Below, piece after piece: positions 12,546-22,469 of a DNA stretch of 64,000 nt (its first letter is position 1; each line of letters starts with the position of its first letter). Position numbers and translations under genes: made by a program. Origin of the DNA: Mrakia gelida (Eukaryota; Basidiomycota; Tremellomycetes; Cystofilobasidiales; Mrakiaceae); the NCBI GenBank assembly GCA_024345305.1, contig BRON01000016.1, positions 434,001 to 498,000 of the forward strand. The letters are read 5' to 3'. The notes beneath the pieces are model-generated. The model ran no database searches. It was not told the origin of the DNA and saw nothing but the letters and a program-made list of their open reading frames with translations.

Positions 12546-12922
12546 GGAAGGGTAGGGGTGGGTGTGATTAGGACGAGGTCGAGGACGGATAGGGAGAGTG
12601 GGTGTTATGAGGATGGCATCCTGAGAAAGGAAGGGGAAGAAGCAGTTGGGAGCTTCATGAAAGAAAGGGCTCGCACTCGTCGACCTCCCTCCTCGAAGCG
12701 CAGCGACGATATGTCACCTCGGAGACGATCTTTCTCCAAAGAAAGTCTGGGCTTGAGAAGAGTTTTCTAGAGACAAAAAAGGCCAGAAGGATAACTCGAG
12801 AATCATGCATAAACAACACGCAAGGGACTGGTCGAAACAATAACAAAAGCTGGTGGATCTCGTCGCGCTCGCGCTCTCTCCTCTCCCTCCTGAGATCAGA
12901 TCCTCTTGTAAGAGCGCGGGTC
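12546..12922. other. Intergenic between phosphatase and LIM genes
   Basis: These 377 bases form the promoter side of the phosphatase gene and the 3' flank of the LIM gene. Nothing specific was recognised. Confidence 0.4.
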
Positions 12923-14346
12923 TCAACGCAAAGCGTAGCCACTGCCAAGAGGTCCATACGTCTGAGAAAGAAGGGAAGGTCCAAAGTCAGGAGGTCTCTT
13001 TACGAGAAGCAGGGGAACGAAGCGTCGAAATCGCGCGAGAACTCACCGACGCGTAACAATTCTTGCAGCAGACGGCTCCATCGTGCTCAGCGACCTTGTT
13101 GGCAGGTACCGTAGTCGAGCAGATGCTCTGGGAGATCGAAGAGAGAAGAAGACGCGAGTCAGATTGATTCTCGTCGAGCAAGAAAGACGCGAAACGACTC
13201 ACGCATCGAAGACACCTCGCGTGCCATCTGAAGGCGACAGGTGAACGAGTTAGTATCGGGGAATGAGAGTGTCTATTTCCGACGTGGACTCACTTCGAAT
13301 CCAAAGCGATGACCTTCAAGCGAGAAGAGGGTGATAAAAAGTCAACACTGCTTCGAGGACGGCGGATATCCAGGCTGCCCCCTTCCGCGGCGAACGAAGC
13401 GAAACTCACAGTCTCAGCATGATACTAGCGAGTGCGAAGGAAAGTGAGAGAACCATCAGCTCGAGTCGGGTCTGCTGAAAGGAAGGCGAGGGACGAGGAC
13501 TCACGACAGCACCACCGCATCCTCGACACCTCGGCGTTCCTCCTCCCTCGACTTTCCAACCACCACTCCTAGCTCCTCCACCGACAGCCAAACTAGCCGC
13601 GCTCCTCTCCTTCACTGGTTGGAAGCCCGTTCCTGCGGATGCTGGAGAAAGAGGAGGAGGGGAAGCGGCGGAGGGAAGCTGACGAGCCGAGGTCGGGTGA
13701 GGTTTGGGCGTCGTTGGGAGTGGAGGACGAGGTTTAGGCGAGGAAAGGTACGTCTGAGATGGTGGTGGAAGGAAGCTTGGCCGAGGTGGTGTTGATGGGT
13801 TGGAGGTGAAGGCTGGGGAGGTGGGAAAGCTGGTGGAGGAGAGGGCGGGAGACGCTTGAGGATGGTTGTGCGAACGAAGATCTCGAGTCCTGGAAGTAGA
13901 GAGAGGTCAGACGACCAAGACGAAGAGGAACGTTTCTGGATGAGATGGCGAGCTCACCCAAAGAGCTTGACATGGCACTGTTTGCAGTAGGGCTGAAATG
14001 AAGACGAAAGGAAGGGAGGAGGAGTCAGCTCCTGAGCTCACTTTCCCTTCCTTCCCCCTCGATGGAACGAGCTCACCATTTCGTCGTGTTCGACCAGCAA
14101 GTGGGAATCCAGACGCTTGCTGCAGTTTGTGCACTTCAAGCATGTCTTGTGGTAAACCTGAGGACCGAAAGAAGATGGGACGAAGAGGAAAGAGAAGGAA
14201 GAACGAAGCGAGTCAGCTTCGACGAGTCCTCCTCTCTGTTCACGCTCATCTGCGAAGAAAGCGAAGGAGCTCACCTTCCTCCCAGGTCCGATGCACTGCT
14301 CAGCTGCATACGCAGGCGTCCTACAGAGAGCACAGAGTGTTGACAT
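12923..14346 (-). CDS. Two-LIM-domain protein (cysteine-rich protein type)
   Basis: LIM domains are double zinc fingers used for protein contacts, often at actin structures or in nuclear scaffolds. The start is MSTLCALCRTPAYAAEQ at 14346. The first LIM reads C-x2-C (CALC), then HKTCLKCTNCSKRLD, then YCKQCHVKLFG. A Pro/Ser-rich linker follows (about 13,500-13,900). The second LIM starts with CRGCGGAVV, continues with WHARCLRC and closes with VCCKNCYA. The last exon gives TYGPLGSGYALR, matching the glycine-rich tail after LIM domains in CRP proteins, with TGA at 12925-12923. The exons are very short, several under 60 bases. Confidence 0.87.
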
Positions 14347-15035
14347 CGTTGAGGGATGGAGAGAGCGAAGGAAGGAGGGACAGGAGGTGGTAGGAGGGAG
14401 GAGAGGAGGCGAGCTGTCCTTCGAAGGCGAAGAGTGAGGAGAGGCGGATCTCGTAGAGATTTGGTGAGGATTCGGGGTTGAAGCTCGAAGATGAGTGTGG
14501 GGTGGAGAGCAGGGGGCTGGTCGTGGATGGACTGAAGTTTCGATGGAGCGGTTGAGAGTGAAAGGGTGAAAGGGTGAAGCTCGTTTTCAGGGCGAGCTGG
14601 GAGGAGGCGAGTCGGAGGCGCGAACGTCATCACGCGTCTCTGCTCGTTTCGAATGTTCCCTTCCCTGGTAGATCCCCGACATCGGAGGCGGGAAAGATGC
14701 TGCAGCTCGAGATCTCGACACTTTCGTTTGTTGATGGGAAACTCCAGCTCTCCGGCCGTCATGCAGCAGAGTCGCGTCTGTTTCTTTTCTTCTTCCGCTG
14801 GCCCAAACAGCTCGTAGATCTAATGAAAACTTGCTCTTGAACAGCGTCTTGTACCTATTTCAATGTTTCCGACGGGGAAACGGATCATCGCGAGAGCTGA
14901 GAAGCTGAAGGCTGAGGGAGGTCGCGTCGCGAATAGAGATCGTTCGAGAGAAGCCGGCTTTCTCTGTCTTCCTCTCTCGCTTGCATCTTCTCTCTATAGC
15001 TTAGATCACTTAGACGAGAAGGAGAGTCGCGTCGT
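14347..15035. other. Intergenic: LIM gene 5' flank
   Basis: No conserved coding sequence was seen between the LIM start codon and the conserved 3' block of the first pheromone gene. Confidence 0.4.
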
Positions 15036-15070
15036 TAAAACATATATATCCCCGAGTCCAGCAGGGTTCA
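15036..15070 (-). promoter_or_regulatory. Conserved pheromone-gene 3' block, copy 1
   Basis: In gene sense it reads CCTGCTGGACTCGGGG followed by an AT-rich ATATATATGTTTTAACGA-like run. It lies about 120 bases after the stop of the 15.2 kb pheromone gene, and the same block follows every other copy. It is probably the 3' end or poly(A) region. Confidence 0.7.
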
Positions 15071-15191
15071 ACCTCGACGACGTTCCATCAAAGCCGCAGG
15101 TCAATCTGAAAGAGAGCAAGAAGACGAAAGTCAGTGAGCTGAGACCATGAGATGATGGCATTGAAGTAGAGGAGACTCACTATGACTGAGT

Positions 15192-15317
15192 TTAGGCGAT
15201 GGTGCATCCGTAGAATCCAGACGACGAGCAGACGGCCTTGGCCTCGACGGAGGGAGCGGTGGTGGTCTCAGCGGCGGAGGCGACGAAAGGAGTGAAGATG
15301 GCAGAGAAGGCGTCCAT
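15192..15317 (-). CDS. Lipopeptide mating pheromone precursor, class B (solitary copy)
   Basis: The precursor has 41 residues, starts MDAFSAIFTPFVASAAETTT and ends AVCSSSGFYGCTIA. The last four residues are a CaaX box (CTIA), the signal for farnesylation, AAX removal and carboxymethylation of secreted basidiomycete pheromones. The coding part is a single exon. A short intron follows the stop (donor GTGAGT about 12 bases after TAA), then the shared downstream block. A TATA box (TATAAAA on the minus strand) is at 15427-15421, about 105 bases upstream of the ATG. This is the only pheromone gene without a divergent partner. The exact N-terminus of the mature peptide is unknown. Confidence 0.88.
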   Translation of the reverse strand: MDAFSAIFTPFVASAAETTTAPSVEAKAVCSSSGFYGCTIA

Positions 15318-15420
15318 GTTGAAGAGTGAGGGGTTTGGAAGGAAGGTGGGTAAGGAAGGAGTGGATTGAGGAGTTGAAGGTAGTGGTTGGAGGATAAGAG
15401 AGGAGGGCGCGAGCTCAAGT

Positions 15421-15614
15421 TTTTATAGGAGTTTCGAGGCCTCGGGTTGATCCTTGTACGCTTTGGGACAACGACTGAAACGAGCAGGAGATGTAGATGG
15501 TTCTCTTCTTGAACAAGGATTCAAGGGTCAGACGCTGAGGATGAAAGGGAAAGAAGGTCGTCGTTCGATCAGCCCCGTGTTTCATTGACAGCGTCGCGCG
15601 CAGAGCTCCTTTGT
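15421..15614 (-). promoter_or_regulatory. Promoter of solitary pheromone gene
   Basis: Three elements are visible. A TATA box lies at 15421-15427 (read on the minus strand). The shared motif AGCCCCGTGTTTC is at 15571-15583. A reversed pheromone-response-like element TCCTTTGT (ACAAAGGA) is at 15607-15614. The motif-then-CTTTGT order matches the three divergent promoters. Confidence 0.65.
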
Positions 15615-15887
15615 TCTTTTCTTCTGCTCCCTTATCGTTCGTTTGAGCCTGCATCGCAGCGGTCTCTCCCGATTTTCGAGCATTCCTGGATCCACTGTTC
15701 GAGTCTGAAGATAGAGAGCAACTTCGAAACGCCTTCCCCTGCAAAGTGCTCGAAACGAGACAGGCTCGCCTCGGCACTCTTCGTTCTTGAGTCTTCTGCT
15801 TCGAGCTCTTGCCCTCTTGCTCTGAGAACGAATGAACATAAGACCCAAGCTACTCATCTAGTAATGCCTTCACTTCCCTCCGCATAT

Positions 15888-17198
15888 CTAGCTCTTCACA
15901 ACCTCCTCCTGCTCCTGCTTCTTCTCCCAAACCGCCCTCTCCAAGCTCACCCACTTCTCCTCCAGTCCAAAGATCCCAAACTTCTTCCCTCCCTTCGCTC
16001 CCTTAGGTCCCTGCCACGACTCCTCGAACCCCTCCTTCTTCAGCACCGCTCCGATCAACTGCTTCGTGGGCGAATCGATAGCGAAGATCTCCTCGACCTG
16101 GTTCGATTCGGTGAAGGTGTGTTGGAGAGCGTGCTCGAGAAGATCCGCCGAAGTGGTCGCGTTCTTGTAGAGGAGGTCGACGTGGAAGTGACGGATTCGG
16201 GCTTGGGAGGTAGGGACCAGGGGATAGGTGGGGAGGGTGTCCTTCTTGGTAGCCGCGTTGGCGTTGGCTCCTCGTTTCTTGACCGACGACGACTTGGACG
16301 CGACGGCGTTGGAGTTTCCCTTCGACTCCTCGGCAGCCTTCTTGTCCTCGAGCTCGGTCTTGTTGACTTCCGATCCAAGGATGCTCTCGAGGTCCTCTCC
16401 TGGTCGAGCGGCGTCGATGGCGATGCATCCGATGATGGCTGAGCGGTGGGAGTAGACGAAGAAGGACGAGGAGGGAGAGAGGGAGTAGAATTCGGGGATG
16501 GAGTTGAGGTCACGGAGTCCGAGGGTGATTCGGAGGAGGGACTCGAAGTATTGACGATGTTGCCTGTGGGGAGGTGAGAAAAAGGAGAGAAGGAGAGACG
16601 TGGAGGTGAAGAGCGACGCGAGGCGGGAGAGGAACGTGGTCAGTTTGAGCTCGAGCGGTCAGAGTAACCGGAATTTTCATTTGACGAACCATTCGAAAGC
16701 GACCATGATAGGGACGGCGAGGAGGAAGAAGGCCTGCAAAAGGAAAGATGATGGTGAGCTTGAGCTTGAAGAGCGAGGAGGGAAGACGGGAACTCACGAA
16801 GGTAGGCGAGAACCACGAGAGGTAGAGATCAGCCTGAGGCCACCAGTTCATGAGGTGAATGAAACCCAGAGATGAGGCGATCCAGACGAGGATGGTATTA
16901 GGGTTCGAGTAGGCTGAAGAGCAGGAGAACGAAGGTCAGCTCGAGCAAGGGAGGGACGGGAGGGAGAGGTCGAAGCTCACCGAGCTTGTTGGTGGCTTTG
17001 AGGGGACGTAGAGAAGGGAAGAGGTCAGCTAAAGCTCTCAAACTACTTCCAGCCCGAAGAGTGGATACTAGACTCACATGCGAGCTGTTCCATAACTCCA
17101 GCACCGACGAGAAGCTGAACCTGCTTCAGGTCTGAGGGACGGTAAGGTCGGATTCCGTCTCGGTCGCCTTCCGTGTTCTCGAGCGTGTGGGCAGACAT
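15888..17198 (-). CDS. Two-TM membrane protein with GNAT-like C-terminus, PHO86-like
   Basis: The start is MSAHTLENTEGDRDGIRPYR at 17198. Residues about 50-110 contain two hydrophobic segments (TILVWIASSLGFIHLMNWW; FFLLAVPIMVAFEWFV). The C-terminal half looks acetyltransferase-like (SSFFVYSHRSAIIGCIAIDA; RIRHFHVDLLYKNATTSADLLEHAL; LIGAVLKKEGFEESW). This layout recalls the Pho86 family of ER proteins needed to export phosphate transporters, but that match is from memory and a membrane-anchored N-acetyltransferase is the alternative. It ends in QEEVVKS with TAG at 15890-15888. There are at least four introns. It is divergent from DCN1. Confidence 0.6.
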
Positions 17199-17623
17199 AG
17201 AAGCTGAGTTTGGAGCTGGAAGTGTCGAGAGTGGATAGAGGCGAGGATAGAGAAGTACTTTTGAGGGTCGAGAAGCTGGTGGTTGGCGGTGAGGTGGTGA
17301 AAACTCGAAGGATGGAATCTAAATTGGTCGGAACGAGCTCACACGACCACCACGTTCGTGAACTCGACCCGATCGCGTCGCTTTCGAGCCTCGACGAAAC
17401 CCCTTCCAGCAGCTTCTTTTAGAGATAAGATTGAGCTGAGGATGTTGACTGGATTTTCTCTGCGAGAAGATTTGAGCGAAAACAGGCGAGGCGAGCGGAA
17501 AGGACAGAGAGAAGGCGCTCGCTCTTTGAAGGGGAAGTGGTGAGCTCGACGGTCCTCCCAAACACTCATCCTCTTCTCACAGCTCCAGGAGCCTCTTTCT
17601 TCCCTCTTCTCACTCTCTCAGCC
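17199..17623. promoter_or_regulatory. Divergent intergenic region PHO86-like / DCN1
   Basis: These 425 bases separate two divergent start codons and presumably hold both promoters. No TATA box or known operator was recognised. Confidence 0.45.
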
Positions 17624-19446
17624 ATGGTTAGTGAGCCGCCTCCTCGATGCTAGCGCCAAAGATGTCGTTCTCGCTATCCTTCGCTGCCTTCTCGTGCTGA
17701 CCTTCTCTCCTTCCCATCGCCTCCACCGTCTCTCCCTCGTTTCCTCTCCAGTCCTCCGCTAAGAAGCTCACAGCTACTGATCAGAAACGTCTCACCGAAC
17801 AACTACAACAACTCACACACGCCACGTAAGTTTCTTCCTCGTTCTTCATGTTCTCTCGACGACAGGAGCTGTCAAAGGACGTTCATCGCTGACTCCTTCT
17901 CCTCCCCTCCTCCCTCCTCCCTTCGCTTCTTCGTCCATCTTCAGTACCACGGATGCCAACCGAATCCTGAAAGCTTCGCGCTGGGATATCAACGTTGCCG
18001 TCGAAGCTTTCTTCCAGGACTACGCTGCACAGGAGAACGCGAGTGCTCGAGGAGGAGACGCTGCGAAGAGGGAAGCGAGAGATCAGAAGCTGAAGGCCAT
18101 CTTCAAGACCTACGAGGGTGAGTCTCGCGTTCTTTCTTGCGTCCTCGATTCTCGACAGAGAGACTCTCTGTCGAGATGCCGTCCTGAAGGCCCTGGAGAT
18201 GGGTCTGAACGAGCAACGACGAAGCGAGATGTGAGCTCGACGAAGAAGGAGGAGGTGGAGCGCTGACCTTCCCTTCCCTTCCTTATCCTCTCTCTTCCCT
18301 CAGACCCCAAGTCGCCAGGTCAGGTCACTGTCCAGACCATCTCAGACTACTTCGGAGCCATCGGAATCGAGGACATGGACACCGACGTCGCCGTCTACAT
18401 CGTCTCGTACGAGCTCAAGTCTCAATCGCTGGGTGACCTCGAGCTCAAGAGCTTCTGCGAGGGTTGGGGAGCTCTCAAGTCAGTTCAAGACCTTTTTTCC
18501 TCTCCTTTCAACTCTCTCTGGATGCTCTGCTCTTTTGCCTCACAGCTTGAAGCAGAAAAGTCGCTCAAAGAAAGCTCGAAGCTGACCCTCAACTCCTTCC
18601 CTTCGCTCGACCGTCGCAGAGTCGACTCGATCCGAGGGATGGCCAACCAGGTTCCTCTCCTCAAGAAGAAGTTCCTGACCGATCCCGAGTACTTCAAGAA
18701 GGTCTACAAGTTTGTGTTCGAGCTCGGCAAGGAGGACGGAGCTAAGGTCGTTGGTGAGTTTTTGAGCTTGCTCGCTCGCTTCTCCTTCCTTCATCTCCCT
18801 CGTTCCAGCTCGCTCGCGTCTTCTAACGCTGATCACCTCTTTTTCCTTTTTTTCTTCCAGTTCGGGAGATGGGTACGCATCATTTCCTCTCCCTGTCTCC
18901 TTTCCGATCTCGTTCTCTCGACTGACTCCTCCTCATACCTCGTTACCTCGTCCTCGTCGCGTTCAAACAGCCGTCGCCTTCTGGCAATGCCTCCTCCCTC
19001 CAGTCTTCGAGTCCAAACCCTCCGCCATCGTCTACAGCACACCCAACGGAGAGCCAGGGATGGGAGCGAGGGAGTTCGGGTGGTGGTGCGAGTTCTTGGA
19101 GGAGAAGGCCGTGAAGGGAGTGTCGAAGGATCTGTGGCATCTGGTCAGTCGCTCGCGTTCCGTTCAAACCCTCTTTCCTCTTCTCCCTCCTTCACGTCGC
19201 TGACTGCTCCCTTCGTGGGGGTCATCGCAGTTCATCGAGTACGCAGCCAAGATCCCGAACAGCTACGACGTTTACGACGATGATGGTTCGTCCCTCTCTC
19301 CTCATGCTCGCTTCCCTCGTTTGGCCTCGTCGCTGACTCTCCCCTCGTTCGTCGTGTGAACAGGAGCCTGGCCCTCGATCCTGGACGACTTCACCGAGTA
19401 CGCCAAATCGCGGAGAACCAAAGAGGGAGGAATGGACCTGTCGTGA
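17624..19446 (+). CDS. DCN1: DCN1, cullin neddylation factor
   Basis: Dcn1 is an E3-like scaffold that helps Ubc12 attach NEDD8 to cullins. The coding sequence starts with an exon holding only ATG (17624-17626), followed by an intron to 17751. Exon 2 begins SSAKKLTATDQKRLTEQLQ. A UBA-like domain follows (NRILKASRWDINVAVEAFF). The PONY domain comes next, with DYFGAIGIEDMDTDVAVYI, SFCEGWGAL, WHLFIEYAAKIP and the closing acidic DDDGAWPSILDDFTEYAK, which contacts cullin. It ends GGMDLS with TGA at 19444-19446. There are about eight introns, and length and domain order match the family. Confidence 0.94.
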
Positions 19447-20034
19447 TTCGATTTTCTCGTCCTCGTTCTCTTGCTCGCTCCAAATCGTCGCTCGTTTCCC
19501 TCGGTCGCGCGAGGAAGAGGGAAGGAGAGTGAGTTGCTGGTTGGGTTGGGTGGTTTACGTATGATGCTTTTCTCTCTCATTTGCTTTTTAACGTTACACG
19601 TATCATGCTAGTTTAGTTCTCTCGCGAGGAGTCGAGCAAGAGAGGGAGAGCTCAGGACGCGTCTCGCTGATCGCCGTCGTTCTGCCTTCCTATCTCTCGG
19701 CGACCATACGACAACCCAAGCTTCGAGCGCTCTCGAGTCATTTGTCGAAGGAAGAAGCGTGAAGCGAGATCATCGACATCTCTCGACTCGCACGTCGAAA
19801 CCAAACACTACCACGTCCACGACGTCTACTCTAATCTAGATCTATACTAACCCCTCCCCTCCCCACCTCCCTCCTCTATATACGTCCATCCCGTCCATTC
19901 ACCCATCGAGCACTTCGTTTAAGCGGGCAAACAAACAAGACTTCAGACTCTGACGCGTCTCTCCATCCTTCCCGTCCCTCCCGTCCGTCCAGGTTGAGCT
20001 CGTCCAGGGGCATCGACGAGGATGCAGATGCGTA
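19447..20034. other. Convergent intergenic region
   Basis: These 588 bases between DCN1 and the next minus-strand gene show no coding exon. A pyrimidine-rich stretch (19850-19900) and simple 3' flank sequence are all that is visible. Confidence 0.4.
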
Positions 20035-22159
20035 TTAGGGATTGGATGGTGTTGGCGTGGGAGGAGGAGGTGGTGGCGGTGTCGCATCGAAGTCGGAGGA
20101 GGGAGACGTCGAGGAGGTGGTGTTAATCGACGCGTCGACGAGCAGGGGCGCCGGCGACGGTTGATGAGCAGGCACATCCCTCGCGAAAGGAGTACTCCTC
20201 CCTCTTATCGAAAACGGCACCTCCCCAGCCCCTCTCTCCTCCTCCTCGACCTCCCTGTCCTCCTCCCCATCCCGAACGCTCTCAACCCTGACCCTCTCCC
20301 CCGCCAACCCACCCTCCCTCCTCGTCTTCACCTCCTTCCCCATCACAGGCGGACTATCCCCAAACGGACCTCCCCTCCCTCTCGTATACACCTCTGCTGC
20401 GTTCCCACCACCAGCCCTAGGCAGCGACCTAACCGCACTCCCATCGAAGAACTCGTTCTCCCCAATCCCACTGCTCTCCCCCTTCCTCAACCCCAACCGC
20501 TTCCCCATCGCTCGTCTCGCCTCCCTCAGTCCTCCAGAGAAGCCAGAGAAGCCATCGAAGGAACCGAAGTTCCCTCCCGAGGGGGACCAGAGTTGGTGCT
20601 CGAGAGCGAACATGTCTTCCTCGCGTTGGTTGTAGGCGAAGGAGGAGGAGGGAGGGAGGACGTATTGGGTTTGGAAGGTTGCGGAGGGGTCGAGGACGTA
20701 GGAGGGGTTCCAGTCGTTGTCGGGGGTGATTTCGATGAAGAATTGACGACTGGAGACGACGACTTCAGCTCCCTCTCCGTCCTCGACTCCTGCCTCGTCC
20801 GCGTCGCGAGGTGGTTCGACTCGCTCGTGTTCGTCGAGGTCGAGGAAGGGTTCGGATTGCTGGTGCTCCTCGTCCGACATGAGGACTTTTTGGTGGTTGG
20901 TAGAGAAAGGGTGGAGGTCTCTGAGGATGTTGGACGGGTGAGCTGCTGCTGTTTGGAGAATGTGAGCGAGGGAGGGACCTCCGACTGGAGGGCTGGCGAG
21001 AGGGAGCGGGAGGAAGCCTGAGAGGAGGTAGCCTGGTTGGTTGGAGGTTTTGAGGCGGGCAGTGGGAGGAGTGGGGTGGGAGTTGAGGATTGTGAAGTTG
21101 AAGGTTGAGGAGGGGACGGGAGGGAAGGTGAAGACGGCGGGATTCTGAGGGAGAGGTGACGACGAGGAGAGGAGAGGGGGGGGGGGGGGGGGAGGAGGAG
21201 GGAAGGTCAGCTCTGGAACGAAGGAAAGGAGTAGGATCGAAGGTTGAGGAGTTGGGTTGGTGGGTAGAGGTGATGTAAGGCTATGCTCTAATGAGGTATG
21301 TAGAGCTCCAGCATGATCTCTGCTGAAGAACCCGAGCTCGAAAGTCCTCGAGCGAATGAAAAGAAGTCAAAGGAAAGGGACTCACTGAGACGAACTCGAC
21401 CTTCTCCAACACTCCAAATTCTCGCTTCAACCTTCCCATCACCGCCAACCTGATCCCCAGCTCCTGAAGATCTGTTGTTGTTAATTTGGTTCCGTCCTTT
21501 GTTGTGAGAGAAGCCTTGAACCTCCTGTTGTGCATCCCTGGCCTCTGAGGTTTCTCCTTCCACTGATACGCCAGCTTCCCTGTCTGCTCACGAGCCTTGA
21601 CTAACAGCTCCTCGAACTTGCTGGGAGGGAGGACTTCAGGTGCTGGACGTGGTAGAGGGGTGAGGGAGGGTTGGAGGATTGGAGGGCGGACGAAGACGGG
21701 TCGAGGAGGAGGAGGAGGGGAGGAGAGAATCGGAGAGGGAGCAGGGGCGGGTGTCGGTTCGACGACGACGAGAGGTTTTGGTTTGCTGAGCACGATCGGA
21801 GGGGGTGGAGAGCGTGAGGGTTTGGGTGGGAGATGATTTGGAGTTGATGGGGAGGAGAAAGGGTTCGAGGAACCGAAGGAGGAAGAAGGAGGGAGAGAGG
21901 AAGAGAAAGGTGAAGGAGGAGGAGGAGCAGAGGAAGGAGGACCTCGACTCAGAGGAGGAGGGGGGAGCGAAGAAGTCGACCACCGAAGAAGACTTAGTTC
22001 ATCAGGATGATTGGGTGGGGTCCGGACTGAGGTGAAGGTTGACGTCCGACGAGCCGATAGTCGAGTGATCATCGTGGTGGGGGTGGGAGAGGAAGAGAGG
22101 AAGGACTCCTCGAAGTTGACCTCGCCCAAATCCAAATTCGAGGCGCGGACCTCCGACAT
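20035..22159 (-). CDS. Unrecognised conserved-looking protein, acidic and disordered ends
   Basis: I do not recognise this protein. The ATG at 22159 opens MSEVRASNLDLGEVNFEES. A Pro/Ser-rich stretch leads into an ordered block (FEELLVKAREQTGKLAYQW, LGIRLAVMGRLKREFGVLEK). One intron (21145-21385) splits the gene. Downstream the frame continues NPAVFTFPPVPSSTFNFTIL, then PGYLLSGFLPLPLASPP, and runs in phase through an internal ATG at 20880 to TAA at 20035. The 3' part is acidic (DLDEHERVEPPRDADEA) and ends in a proline run. The frame continuity across the intron is the reason for merging the two parts into one gene. No catalytic motif, membrane segment or homeodomain is visible. Confidence 0.65.
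21176..21192. repeat. 17-base G homopolymer inside an intron
   Basis: Seventeen consecutive G on the plus strand (C in gene sense) form part of the polypyrimidine-like stretch upstream of the 3' splice site of the gene at 20035-22159. Confidence 0.9.
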
Positions 22160-22469
22160 TTTCAGCCAGTCAGAGAGACGGCAACTCTTTCTTCGTCGAG
22201 AAGGTCAAGAGAAGAAGACTGGTCATAAAGAGGTAGTTAGGGCTCGTAAATAGACGATGGTAAAGATATGGAGGGGGAAATCATACGACGATGGGGCGTG
22301 TAGGGGGGATATAGCGTGAAGGAGCGAGACCCGAATCCAAGAAAGACGAACAGGCGAGACACTACTAGAACAGGAGGAAAGAACCATTGAGAAATAGAAG
22401 GAGAAACGTAGCTCGTATATGCGAAGAGATGTAAAGCAAAGCAAAATCAAAACAGAGAGGGACGAGAGA
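22160..22469. other. Intergenic between two minus-strand genes
   Basis: These 310 bases form the 3' flank of the upstream gene and the promoter of the next. Nothing specific was recognised. Confidence 0.4.

Noticed and set aside
15131..15418. A 95-codon minus-strand frame rich in Ser/Pro overlapping the first pheromone gene (similar frames at 28999-29412, 35942-36334 and 44445-44993).
   Set aside because: They are out-of-frame readings of the pheromone genes and their leaders. They repeat at each copy only because the DNA is duplicated, and the 41-codon frames carry the CaaX box and sensible starts.
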